Of a DNA stretch of 64,000 nucleotides, positions 34,065 to 45,236 are shown piece by piece; within the stretch, counting starts at the first letter, position 1, and each line of letters starts with the position of its first letter. The position numbers and the translations under genes were made by a program. The stretch is from assembly GCA_941918925.1 (NCBI GenBank), contig OW799236.1, positions 65,124,685-65,188,684 of the forward strand. Direction: 5' to 3'. This DNA comes from Phyto melanocephala (taxonomy: Eukaryota; Arthropoda; Insecta; Diptera; Rhinophoridae). The notes under the pieces were generated by a model, which saw only the letters and a list, made by a program, of their open reading frames with translations, was not told the origin of the DNA and ran no database searches.

Positions 34065-35446
34065 ATTCTGAAATTTTGCTGGAATATTTCTTATAGACAA
34101 GGTATGTTCGGTATTGAAAATGGGCTAAATCAGCATATTAGAAAGAAAGTTATAGCTCGTAAAGCAAGAGTAGGTCGAAAAAACCGTGTCCTTCCAACAT
34201 CGAATAAAACAGAATTGTGTCCAAACGCATTAACGTATAGTCATGAAACTTTGAATATATATTTTCCGAGTAAAAACAATATTGTTATACGAAAATTGCT
34301 TAAAGGAAAGGAGTTATAGATCAAAATGTACAAAAATTTATACCGCACAGTGTATTTTTAAAATTTAAAACCTAATAAAACTGACAAAATTAGATGTACG
34401 ATTCTGTAATTTATTTTGCAAACATTGCTTTTTGGTCAAAGGCTTTGTTCTAACGGAAAATAAATGTGTCACGCCTACTTTCTGCTTTAAATTTACATAA
34501 AAATATATTAGTTAAGTTCATTAGCATGCATTCATTGCAGACGATGCCATCTATTGCATTAAAGCTAAATATCACGTAGAACAGTAGATGACTCTACTAA
34601 CATTTTTTTAAACAACCCACAAGGTAATTAAATAGTGGTTCGTGAAAACGAGAATGACGGAGGTAGTTGACAAAAATTAACTAGAGTAACCATTTGTGCC
34701 CAACTCTAAACTTACATATGTGTACCCACAGTATTAAGACGAATGATTTAAAAATATTTTAAAAAATGTGCATCAGCAGACTTAAAATATGTATTTGAAT
34801 ATTTGAAATGCATTTTTTAACCAAATCATATTTTTTTTACCATATCTATTCTTTTGTAAAAGGTGGATAAATTTTAAGGACAATGTTGATGTTCAATTGT
34901 TGGGCTATATTATCAGTCGAGGTTGACTGCTCTTTTGTCACAATATCGCGAAAAACAGCAATGTTTTCCGTTCAACGAACTAAGAAGGCATTCACAGATT
35001 TTCTAACATTTTATACAGACCTGTTTTGCAGAAATTTAAATGTTTGTTGCAATTCTCCCGATTGTGGACGAATTTAAACGATTATGTTGACCATAAGAAT
35101 CACGAAGTGCACAAAATGCATTTTTATTTGAACGCCCAGTTTCATAATAAACCTAAATACTTTCACACGTTGCTGGATTGCGTATCTTTCCACGGTTCAA
35201 ATTGAGCTATTCTGAGATTGAGAAATGTCAACTGAAATGCAGAAAAATAACTTGACGTTTAGGTGTGGTTCACATTCGGCCCTTAAAATTTAACCACCCT
35301 TTACAAAGAAAGTGAGGCATATTTTATTATAAAGAGATTATTCCAAGAGATTAAGAAAATAATAAATATTGTGGCCTTAAAGTACATCAAATTGGTGGTG
35401 GATATAAAAAATTCGGCACAGCCGAATACAGTGCTCTTACTTATTT
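34065..35446 (+). mobile_element. HINE-like element, variant B, with nested TIR element
   Basis: 'cttatagacaaggtatgtt', 'gaaaatgggctaaatc' and 'gttatagctcgtaaagcaag' through 'gtgtcacgcctacttt' match 10115-10520. After the nested element at 34870-35287 it resumes at 'tttacaaagaaagtgaggca' and ends 'attcggcacagccgaataca' plus CTCTTACTTATT. The segment 34520-34870 is unassigned. Confidence 0.6.
34870..35287 (+). mobile_element. TIR element 'TTTAAGGGCCGATGT', copy 2, partial
   Basis: Matches copy 1 (27951-28660) in inverse orientation, from 'gacaatgttgatgttcaatt' to the end 'cattcggcccttaaa'. The left terminal repeat is missing or unrecognisable. It lacks the nested MITE and keeps sequence ('aacgcccagtttcataata' onward) that the MITE-bearing copy lacks. 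Confidence 0.6.
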
Positions 35447-36974
35447 AATTTGTTAACATCAAACTTGGCTTCAATGTGAATTTATAAAACATTCGGAACT
35501 CTCAAAAATAAATGCTGTTAATTTTATAAAAATTAAATAAAACAAATTATAGAATGCCTTGGGTAACGATATGTAGCTAACTGATATAAACTTTAGTTAT
35601 TATTGGGGATTAATCGTTGGCGAAGCTACAACTTTTTTGTGGTGGTGGCAAAAACATAAAATTTTCGAAATCGTAAACTGAGTTCATTTTTAAATTTCCT
35701 TAAACTCTTTTATTTTTTAAATATATAGCAAAATTCATGCTTAATTATTTTACTGGGAATTATGTTTTTAATTTAAGTTTAATTATCCAATTTAGTATTA
35801 ACAAACTAAGCTACTTCAAGAATAGGGTTGTGACAAAAAAAAAAATAATTAAAAACTGGTAACTAAGTCCGAAATTTTAAGAAAACCTCTTTAATAGTAT
35901 ATATTTCTATTAAAATAAATTATTTAACTGTCTCATATTTAGTATGCCTTCTTTTGTTATAAAAACTTGTTTAACTTTCTTTTAAAACTCCCGTTTTTTC
36001 AATTTCCATTTTGGTCTCCTTTGCGTGTTTTCCTGCTCCCTTCTTACAGACATTAAAAAAAAACTATGTTGTTTTTAAATTTAAAAATAAATTTCTTGAT
36101 ATTCTTATATTATCATAGGATAATAAATGTAAAAGGAGATCAAGTGCTTCAGTTGATAACTCATCATAATACACAATTCTTTAACTGATAATTTCCATAT
36201 GGAAAAAATGACACGGCACAAACATAAAGTACACTTTAATTTTATCGTATTCTTTGCACTGACTCGTAATTGTTATTTTAATAAATTTAGTCGATTTGCT
36301 AAATAAACACAAAAAGGACTACTACTCTGGCAATTGCAACAACCTCCTTTATCCTCATCTTGAAAACCCAACTAAATCAAACCAATATCACTTACAATAT
36401 TATTTTCATTTTCGAAAAATTCTTTATTTAAAACATTGTGGGAATTTTTGCACTCAATGTTTATGTTTGAACAATGTTTCGGCTATTTGTAAGTGCAGTT
36501 TTCAATGTTATTTATGCAATATTGTGTATTTGTATACATGTAGTATCAACAAATTTCTATAAATGTTTGGTAAATATATACAACCATATATTGTGCAAAT
36601 AATATAAATAGAAAATACAATTTGTATATTTTCTAATAATTATTCTAGCTGTGATGAATTTTATTCATTCAGTTTGTGTTATTTATTCTCTAGCTTTTTG
36701 TCTTAAATAAACGTTGAAAAACTTGTTGAAACAATAACAATAATAACAACTGTAAAATAATTGAAAATATATTGAAAAAACAACAATATGAAACGGAAAG
36801 AATGTTTAATTCAATTAGAAAAGTTGATTATTTACGAAAAGTGGAGAACAGCAATTTAAGTTGTTTTTCATGTTATTTATTTCACACCCCGCTTTCGAAT
36901 GGCTGCTATCTGTTGCCTTTCACCGTCTAACATAACTAAGTACACATTTTTTTTAATACATTGATGAGGACATT
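35447..36974. other. AT-rich non-coding stretch
   Basis: No exon or element recognised. An 88-codon frame at 36296-36562 with several Cys residues has no recognisable domain. Confidence 0.5.
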
Positions 36975-37250
36975 TTTATACCCACAACCATTACATAAGC
37001 TAGGTTTAGTATCGGAAATCGGTAAAAATCAGTTCATTAGGAAAAACAGTTTTAAATCAATAGGTCGTACAAAATTCAATAGCTTCTAAAGCCCAGGACG
37101 TGAGCGATCAAATTTAACAGGTATATTTGTTGATAAAAACAAATTTTTCCCGAAATTTGCTTACGTCGCTTTTGGGCAATAGGCTCCCCCACATAAGACT
37201 TTTTCCAAAATGCATATAACGTTTCTATACGGACAAAGATTTTAGAAGAA
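36975..37250 (+). mobile_element. HINE-like variant B fragment, truncated
   Basis: Head 'tttttatacccacaaccatt', then 'ttttcccgaaatttgctta' and 'aacgtttctatacggacaaag'. It stops where an oppositely oriented copy starts at 37251. Confidence 0.45.
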
Positions 37251-37690
37251 ACAAGTAAGAGCAATATATTTTCAATTTTTGATACCCACAACCAATTTTG
37301 TGTACTTTTATAGCACAAAACTTATTATTTTGTTATTAACTTCAATTGCTATGGAATAATCACTTTATGCTAAAATATGTATCACTTTCTTTGTATAATT
37401 GCGATATGCTATTAAAATATTTTCGTAAATTTAGTCTTTTAATGAAAATGGGCGTTAAAGAAGGCGTGTCAATATAGTTTCTGCTAATAAATAAAACTGA
37501 GATATTTTAATGTAGTTCTTTATTCTTCCAAAATCTTTATTCATAGAAAAATAATTTGAATTAAAGATAAAGCGTTATATGGGAGGTAGACGTTAAAGTG
37601 GGCGTGTCACCTTCATTTTATGGCATAAAAATGTCATATGTACGAAATTTCATCATCATTTCCATTCCAAACCATTTATCATTTTTATAA
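37251..37690 (-). mobile_element. HINE-like variant B 3' part, reverse orientation
   Basis: Starts AAACAAGTAAGAGCAATATA, and contains the complements of 'gaaagtgatacatatttt', 'acgcccactttaacg' and 'ctccatataacgctttatct', in the same order as 3860-3540 read backwards. Truncated at its 5' side. Confidence 0.6.
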
Positions 37691-38331
37691 ATAAAGCATC
37701 TAATAAAATTTAATTTAGGAAAGTCAAAAAACTGTGGTTTGAGTTTTTAAATGATTTTTACTAAATTTTTCTTTCTTTCATTTAACGAACTACTTTCTGT
37801 CGTAAACATTTTCTCTTTCGACAGAAAAAAGCACATTTTATTTGGTATTAAACGGAAACTGCAGTTCCTTAACTTAACACCTTTTTGCCTAACTTCAAAG
37901 GTATTTGTTTGAGTTTTCAAATATTTCAAGAGAGCAAAAAAACAAATCGAAAAATAATTAAATTGTAGTTGGTTCTTTTTGTGCTGATATCTCCTATTCT
38001 GTAACTCGTAACAAGACGCATTTGAATAAAAACTAATGGGAATATTGTGCACTGACGACTTTTGACTAAAGACTTTTAATCAAATTATCAAAATTTTCAG
38101 GAAAGCACAAAAACAACTATGAGTAGAATAAATAATTGATATATGTAGTTCATTATTTTTAATAAATGATATCCTTTAAAATATTACACACTGAAATACG
38201 CCGATCAGTGCAAGCAAAACGTCTTAAAAATTTACTTTTATAATTAAGAAACCTTAAAATATTCTTATCCTGACTTTTGTTGTTTTGTCAAAAGTCTACA
38301 GATATAAATATACTATGATTTCTTAAAACAA
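37691..38331. other. AT-rich non-coding stretch
   Basis: A 101-codon minus-strand frame (37747-38052) has no recognisable domain. Nothing else seen. Confidence 0.45.
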
Positions 38332-38570
38332 GTAAGTAAGTAAAGTAGCCGTGCCTAATGTTAATATTCTGCATCATCGTGTGCATAGGTAAAATGAACC
38401 CATCGTAACTTAGTCTAGATTTCAGATTTAATGTTATACGCCAAAGCAAAATATAATTTCTGACGTCATCTCTGATTTAACTGTATTTGCATCAAAAAAA
38501 AATTATTCGCCATTTTGTTTCGTTTGCCACCTTGGAACTTACTCTTTTTCATACTTAACTGTACACTTTA
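38332..38570 (-). mobile_element. HINE-like fragment, reverse orientation
   Basis: Starts AACAAGTAAGTAAG, then 'gtgtgcataggtaaaatgaa', 'gatttcagatttaatgttat' and 'gacgtcatctctgattt', as in 1850-1910 and 28790-28810. It is interrupted by the MITE at 38579. Confidence 0.45.
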
Positions 38571-38578
38571 TTGGTTAA

Positions 38579-39019
38579 TACTACATTTACACCTACACAA
38601 AATATTGTACTTAAGGGATTTTGAGCGAAATCTACCAGATTTCCCATACAAAACGAAATCTATTCTCCACTAGATTTTGGCAAAATATATTCAAAATCTA
38701 GTAGTACTACTTTGTAATGCAACTGTGGTTTTTATTGCAATGTAATAAAAAATATTACGCTGCATAAAGAAAAATTCAATCATAATATATAAGGTGGTTG
38801 CAATTGCACAAGTACTTTATTGTTTACATTTTTTTATTATGGAGTTTGAGTTTTGGAGAAGTAGAACATAACAAGCCCCTCAGACCACCTTGTAAATAAA
38901 TATACTGTTTTGAAAACGAAATCTTGCAAAATGTCAAAAAACAGTCGTGTAAACGGTATAGATTTTAATAAAGATTTAAAATCAAATCTACTAGATTTCG
39001 ATTAGGTGTAAATGTAGTA
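38579..39019. mobile_element. PIF/Harbinger-type MITE, copy 2 (441 bp)
   Basis: Ends are TACTACATTTACACCTA on both sides (right end in complement), flanked by TAA (38576-38578 and 39020-39022). The interior matches copy 1 (25977-26353) in reverse complement but keeps about 60 bp that copy 1 lacks near one end (around 38610-38670). Confidence 0.82.
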
Positions 39020-39295
39020 TAAGACCTTTCATTGTTAATAAATATAAATATACATTTGTGAAAATAATTCATTTGTAACTTATTACAAAATTAAATGTTT
39101 ATGATATAACATTATTAAGCACTTTTATAAACCTCAGCTTGGAATCACTGCAGAAGATAAACAAAATCATATGATTTATAAATTTACAATATTGAGAAAA
39201 AGCACAAATGCTTTGAAGGCGAAGTAAAAAACTACTAGTTTTATTTTTGTCTCCCAAGCTTAACGTTTGAAAAAAAATTTCCACCACATACTCTT

Positions 39296-39658
39296 AAGGC
39301 CATGTCAGAAAAAACTTTGTCGCTTTGCGTGACATTTCTAAGGTGTATGTCACAATGAAAACTTTGACAACACTTACTTTTCACTATTTTTTCATTTTTT
39401 AATAATATACTTATTTTTAAAATAAAAGCAAAAAATGTTATTTTAAAATAGTTTTTAAAACAAATTAATTTTGCGTTTGAATTTAAAAATAAAAAAATAG
39501 AAAATTTGCCATCGGATTGTCAAAGAGTTGCTTAACGTTAAGTTCTGCGTTGAAAGTACCTTATGTGACATGTTTCATATAAGTATGGCTATTTCATCTT
39601 AAATGTCAAAGCGAATTTCTAACGCAACGCGAAGCAAAGTTCTATCTGACATGGCCTT
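39296..39658. mobile_element. MITE with AAGGCCATGTCAGA ends (363 bp)
   Basis: The left end AAGGCCATGTCAGAAAAAAC and right complement AAGGCCATGTCAGATAGAAC continue as CTTTG and CGCTTTG-like blocks, giving imperfect inverted arms of about 35 bp. Internal 'tgtcacaatgaaaac' has a partial inverted partner. No clear target duplication; no coding. Confidence 0.65.
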
Positions 39659-41223
39659 TCGGTTAAAATGTGTCCTTAAATTAAGCTGAGTATCTTCACA
39701 CTCAATTTATTTATATTTAAGTAAGAACAATTTTAGCTGTTATGTATGTATGTATGTAGGTATAAGCTTGAAATATGAAAGTTTTGTAATAACCTCGCTA
39801 TAACATTATCCAAAATTCTAAGAAAAAGAGAGGAAATTTCTTATTAGCTTTATACCTAGTATGTAGCAAAATTTGTATTAAGTTTAAGCTCCACCCCGCC
39901 AAAATATGAGCAAATGATATTTGTTTGCAAACGTCCGTTGAATTGAAATGAACCCTTAACTAAATAAATACACTCACACACTCACACACACACACACACA
40001 CATTTATAAATTCATAAAACAAAACGAGAAAGAAGCTATGATAATAAAGGGTGGAGTAAATTAATTACATTTAAGAATACTGACTCCTTTAAAGAAATTA
40101 TTAACAAATAAACATTACCATTCCTTCTCAATCCTAGTTGTGTGTTGCTGATAGTAACTAAGAAACTTTGTTATTCACACCCATTGCTTTAAGAAAAGAA
40201 AACAAACAAGAACATTATAATAAATAAATTTAATTACAATTATAATTTATAGCCTAATTAGCTACAACAACTGTTGCCGCTTTGCAATACCCTCAGAAAA
40301 AAATCAAAAGAAAAAGTTTTAAAAGTAAAAAAATAAAATTCAATTTACTTTAAAGAGAATTGTTAACTAAATACAAGTAGTAAAAAGTAAAAAATTGCGT
40401 TTTTAGGTTTAACCTTTGTTAAGCACCAAATCTGAAAAGAGTACAACGTTCAACGTGCTTGTCTTTATAAGAAGGAAATCGTTCTCTAGGCAACCATTTA
40501 AAGTATAAAAAGAAAAAAATTCCGTAAACTTCTTTCTTTTTATGGTTGTTCATGTTATAAAAAGTAAAGATAAAATATAAACGTGAATCCTTATATACAT
40601 AAATAATTTTTCAAAGAAATTAAAAAAAAATTATGAATAGGTATGCTTTTAATAAGCAGCTCCAAAACAGCCACCCACTTACCAAAGACAACCAAGTACC
40701 GCGGATATGGCAAACATACATACATGCATATTCAAGTAATAAATACGTAAAGCGTAATAATAAATGTACATACATATGTATGTATATATGGAGACTCCAT
40801 TTAAATATATGCTTTATAGTTTTATGGAAATTTTTTAATTTGAAAAACGGATGAAAGTGTTTTTGAAGCCATATTTACGTTAAACAACAATACGCTCAAA
40901 TGTTAAAAATCAAAAAAAAAATAATCATAATAATGTTTATAAAGCTTTTACGAAAGTTATGCAAACCTCTGGTCACATTTTTTATACACAATTTTTTATT
41001 TTTTATTTTACAATTACACCTGAAAGCATTTAAGTTTAAATATTTAAAAGATTTTCAAGTTGGTTTCCTCAAGAAATGTGTATATATTAACAATACATGT
41101 ACATATGTTTGTACGTATGTAAGTATACATATATTTATAACAAAACACTTATTCATATTCCATAACTTTTCACTGTTACCGTAACACCAAATGAAATGCA
41201 ACATTCTAAACAAACAAAATAGT
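39659..41223. other. AT-rich non-coding stretch with microsatellites
   Basis: Contains (TATG)n near 39743 and (CA)n at about 39971-40002. No gene recognised. Confidence 0.5.
39971..40002. repeat. (CA)n microsatellite
   Basis: CACTCACACACTCACACACA followed by a pure CA run. Confidence 0.9.
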
Positions 41224-42325
41224 GAACATGTAAGAGTGCTATATTCGGCCGCAATGGATCTGCTAATGCCCTTCCCCATTTTTTCATAGGTATAATTACC
41301 ACATCGTAGCGTTAGCTTACTTTAAGATTTAATAATAAACGCCATTTTACGCAGTCTTTGATTTTAAAATTTCAAATAGCATTAGACTAATCATGCCCTT
41401 TCACTTGATACCTATTTTGATGGGTAAAAATATATCCGCTTTTTGTTTCGGACACCATTTTAAATTTTTGGATTTTACACTTTTGCAACGTAATGTAATT
41501 TTAAATTAACCCACATATCCGCCATTTTATCTTATCTTGAATTTTAACTTTTTCATAGTTTAATTTCACTGGTCAAGCCCTTTCCATTGATACCAATATT
41601 GAGGGAGTTGAAGTTGGTACATTTCTTATTACTAGCTTAGACCCATATATAAATTAATTATACGCCATCTTGTAGAGGCGACATTCATGGTTTTTGAATT
41701 TTTTTTATAGTATATTATAATCTGCTAGTCAAGTCCTTTCTTTTAAAACCCATATCATCTCTGTTATATAGAAGCTGATTTTTTTTTTTGTAAATTTTAA
41801 GAAATTTAATTAGTTTCGTATCGATTTGTCAGTTTTTCTCAGCAATAATTTTTGAGTCTACGACTTGTATTCTAATGTCTTAAGCGCATCAAAAAATATT
41901 TTAGGAGCTTTTGTTACTTAATATAGTGATCTATTTGTTTAAAAATTTTTAAGTCATATCAATCTATAACTAGTAGGACTGTAAAATGTTGATTTTTATG
42001 GTAAAAAAAAATAGAAAAACATAGGCAGTCGTATTAATTTGCTCAAATTTTAGAAAGTTATTGGTCAATTGTGCTGCATTTAAGTAAAAAGCGATTTATT
42101 CCTGAATATTTCCAAAAAACTCAAACCACATACTTATCTGTTCAACATGTGGGGGCTTCTAAATGTTGATTTAACCAACACATTATTCAATCGACTTCCC
42201 TAGTCACAAGCTTTCAGAAAATATATACTTTATGTGGACGGAAAAAATATTGTTGAAATTACAAACAAACTGAAAGAACTATATGTACCCTTGGTACCAC
42301 TGGTAAAGGGTATAACAAGAGTTTA
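41224..42325 (-). mobile_element. HINE-like element, reverse orientation, long form
   Basis: Starts at the complement of the family 3' end ('gaacatgtaagagtgctata' then TTCGGCCG) and ends with the head 'cttggtaccactggtaaagg' plus GTATAAC. Between them lie 'atcatgccctttcacttg', 'ctagtcaagtcctttc' and 'cagaaaatatatactttatg'. It sits about 90 bp upstream of the Gsc splice acceptor. Confidence 0.65.
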
Positions 42326-42412
42326 GTTCGATTTTTATCATTTCAAACCATTCTGTGTATTTTTATAAAGCAAAACATTTATAATTTGTAATCTTTACTT
42401 ATTTATTTTTAG

Positions 42413-42649
42413 GTTTGGTTTAAAAATCGTCGTGCAAAATGGCGCAAACAAAAACGTGAAGAACAAGAACGTTTACGTAAGTTACAAGAAGAACAATGTA
42501 GTGGCACCTCAAATCCCAACAACGGCGTAACAAATAACACAGGCATAGTTAACCTCAAATGTACCCCAGAGAATTTTGTAACACAATTACAAATAAAATC
42601 TGATCCGAGCTACAGTGATGGTGATGAATCAGATTTAGAAGTAGCCTAA
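42413..42649 (+). CDS. Gsc: goosecoid homeobox gene, last coding exon
   Basis: This exon encodes the end of a homeodomain and the C-terminus of a transcription factor. It follows a good acceptor (tacttatttatttttAG at 42411-42412) and starts at homeodomain residue 47: [20 protein letters not shown], phase 0, a common intron site in paired-class homeobox genes. K at homeodomain position 50 and N51 identify a K50 type (goosecoid, otd, bicoid-like); the [20 protein letters not shown] run and a tail ending in SDLEVA agree with my memory of fly Goosecoid. A Ser/Asn/Thr-rich linker precedes the acidic end [15 protein letters not shown] stop at 42647-42649, 78 codons. Helix 1 and 2 of the homeodomain and the N-terminus must lie on exons I could not find upstream. 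In flies Gsc acts in foregut and brain patterning (established knowledge). Codons are typical AT-rich host usage and the frame is intact, unlike every relic around it. Confidence 0.88.
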   Translation, partial: VWFKNRRAKWRKQKREEQERLRKLQEEQCSGTSNPNNGVTNNTGIVNLKCTPENFVTQLQIKSDPSYSDGDESDLEVA

Positions 42650-42724
42650 ACATTTTATAACTATAAAAAGAAAATACTTTCAAATTTATTTTGTATATAA
42701 ATGCATATTAACAAATAAATAAAT
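42650..42724 (+). promoter_or_regulatory. Gsc 3' UTR with polyadenylation signals
   Basis: AATAAA occurs at 42714-42719 and again at 42718-42723, about 65-75 bases after the stop. The second overlaps the AAAT (42721-42724) that is the left target duplication of the MITE beginning at 42725, so cleavage would probably fall inside the MITE. Confidence 0.6.
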
Positions 42725-42873
42725 CTGTGGTTTTCATGGGCAACCACGTATGTTTTCAGGAGAGCCACAAAACAAAAAAAAAAGTAAACTGAAAATAATC
42801 AGAAAACAACTTGCAAATTATTAACGAAAAATCCTAAAATATTAACATACGCGGTTGCCCATGAAAACCACAG
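42725..42873. mobile_element. MITE with CTGTGGTTTTCATGGG ends, copy 2 (149 bp)
   Basis: Ends are CTGTGGTTTTCATGGGCAAC on both sides (right end in complement), extending to CACGTATG / CGCGTATG. AAAT flanks it at 42721-42724 and 42874-42877. It shares ends and the adjacent 'caggrgag-cac-aaa' block with copy 1 at 28012, with a shorter interior. Confidence 0.87.
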
Positions 42874-42877
42874 AAAT

Positions 42878-44059
42878 CTCCATAATATCCTAATAAAAAT
42901 ACTGTAAATTTGTTAACGAAAATGTCGTCTGCTCATTTATAGAAAAATGTACTTAACATTTGGGTAGATACTCTTTGAAATTGTTATTATAATTAGAAAG
43001 CAGCTACATTTATATAATCATAGCAAGGCAGGCATATTAATTCATCAGGTAACCGCAGTTCAAAAATAAAATTTTGTTTATATATTTTTTTAATATGAAG
43101 TTTGGCATTTGAAATAAATGAGAGAAGAGAGAAAATTATTTTTTGTCTACGGACTTTGATAGCTGAAATTTAAAATAAGTGAAGAAAAAATAATCAGCTG
43201 ACCAATCAGGACTACCTGAGGAATAAATATGCCTTGAATCATAGGTTTATGCAATATTTGTAAATATTTATTTTTGTTGTTTTATAAAAAATATATTTTT
43301 TTTACATTCATATTTAATTTTTGTTAAATATTTTAATTATTTATTTTAAGTTTAGTACTTCTAGATTTAGAAAACGAAAATGTAACCACCATTTAACTTT
43401 TAATTAATAAATTATTTTAAATATTTTTCTAGGTTGGATTAAATCCATTTCTTCTTTTTTAATCAGAAATCCTTAATGGCAAGTGAAATGATTTCAATTA
43501 AAAGTTAAATGCTGGTTTGAACGAAAGTCAGTGTGAATTCTTATTGTAAGTTAAAATTAAATAATTAAAAAATATAAATAAAATTAAATAATTATAACAA
43601 ATTAATATGATAAATTGTGTTTTGATTTTATTTGTAACAATACTGGATATAATAAATACAATATAAGGAAATATTTGGGATTTTGAAACTCTTTACACAA
43701 CTAAAAAAAAATAGTAATTTTGCTTGATGTATGTACATAAGTATGTTAAATGCGAAGTATCTTGATGCAAAAATAAACAAAAAAAACTTAATTTAATAAT
43801 AAAATAAAACGGACTCAATTCTCCTTCTGTGAAATGAAAACTTTTTTTGTCTCTTGTCATATGATACCATACCTTTTACTGTACAAAAACTTTTCATTTC
43901 ATTTTTTCACGAAACAAGAATTGACCCCCAGCAAAAACTTAGCATAAACAGTCACGTTCCTCTCTGAATTTATCTTCTAGTTTACTAGTTTTATTATAAA
44001 AATCGCACAAACCTATTGTTAGGTTTAAACAGCTCTACTTTAATATAATAAATGTTTGT
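42878..44059. other. AT-rich non-coding stretch downstream of Gsc
   Basis: No gene recognised. 'taattaaaagttaaatggtg' and its complement-like partner (about 43388-43410 and 43492-43515) form a weak inverted pair. Confidence 0.5.
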
Positions 44060-44075
44060 TTGTTTGGATGTGTAG

Positions 44076-44384
44076 ATGTTTGTTACTCAATCACGCAGGA
44101 GTGGGCGAACAGATGAACAACAACATATATTACCACCACTTCAAAGTAGTTGTTCATCTACATCTGTGTCGGTAGTAAATACAGCTAATACGTTGAAGCT
44201 TCCACTAGCCGCCTCTAAAATTTCACAGATTACCAACAAAATATTACCAAACGTTTCTGAAAATGAATCTCATCCTAATTATGCTCTTCTACTTCTTCTA
44301 CTGTTTTATCAAATATTACTATACATACACCTGTATCTGAGGAACTTTTTAATTATACAGTTGATCCTACTTTTTGGCCTATAA
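44076..44384 (+). pseudogene. Possible LINE ORF1 remnant
   Basis: A 102-codon frame, Ser/Thr-rich (HILPPLQSSCSSTSVSVVNT), lies directly upstream of LINE endonuclease sequence on the same strand. No zinc knuckle or other domain is visible. Position is the main argument. Confidence 0.3.
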
Positions 44385-44848
44385 GTACATTTGGGCGTGA
44401 ATATGTATATCAGAAAAAGCGCAGGACTGTTGTACGTCTTCCAGCACATGACCCAAATATACCAAAAAAAAAAACAGAATACATTCACTGATATTTCTAA
44501 AATTTATCAAAACGTTCGTGGCATAAATACTAAATTATCTGGCCCGTTCAATAGTTGCTTCGCTTTTAATTACAGCATTATTGTTTTTACTGAAACATGG
44601 CTGGTAGAAAATGTTTTAAATACTAAAATATTCTGTGATGATTATCAAATTTTTAGACGTTACCGTGGTTACAATATCAGAGGTGGTCGAGTTCTGATTG
44701 CAATTCCCATGCCATATTTCTTCTGATGCTTTAATAAACGAATACCTCTTAAGTATAGAATTCATTGGTGTTGTTATCAAATTAAATCGTAAGAAAATGT
44801 TTATCACTTCTTCGTATATTCCTCCAAGAGGAAGGATATTATATATTA

Positions 44849-45236
44849 TCTATATATATAAAAGTGAAACTCTGTGTGTGTGTGTGTGTGTGTGTTAGCT
44901 ATAGACTCCGAAACTGTAAAACCGATCGGGCTCAAACTTTGGTAAGTTGTTGTACACATACCAGGGAGTGTTTATGGGTGGAAAAAAGTGGGCGGGGCCA
45001 CGCCCATAAAAAATTAGTTATCATTTTAAGGTACTTGCACATGACCAATTTTTCTGAAACTTTGCACACATATTGAGCTGTCATGACTATATAATTTCGT
45101 GATAAGAAACGTGGGCAGTGCCACGCCCATTAAAAAAATATATATTTTTTAGCTTTTTGCACTTGATATTCAATTAAAATTCAGAAGGCATTTTTATTCA
45201 TTAAGGGGCGTAGCAACGCACGCCGGGATTTTCTTG
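44849..45236 (+). mobile_element. Non-autonomous Helitron, copy 1 (388 bp)
   Basis: Begins TCTATATATATAAAAGTGAA directly after an A, and ends GGCGTAGCAACGCACGCCGG followed by GATTTTCTTG before a T: the A|T insertion habit of Helitrons, with the terminal CTAG mutated to CTTG. The hairpin GCGT-agca-ACGC lies upstream of the end. It has two ~121-bp internal units (starting near 44987 and 45108). It interrupts LINE coding sequence whose frame resumes after it. Confidence 0.83.
44873..44894. repeat. (GT)n microsatellite in Helitron copy 1
   Basis: A pure TG run follows 'gaaactc' near the 5' end; Helitron copy 2 has it at about 61883-61902. Confidence 0.9.

Noticed and set aside
37747..38052. 101-codon minus-strand frame as a host gene
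   Set aside because: No domain, no splice context, and low-complexity composition.
42413..42649. Otd, bicoid or Rx homeobox instead of goosecoid
   Set aside because: Otd/Otx has RRAKCRQQ after the shared VWFKN, and Rx/aristaless types have Q50. The [20 protein letters not shown] run and SDLEVA-type end fit goosecoid best, though from memory only.
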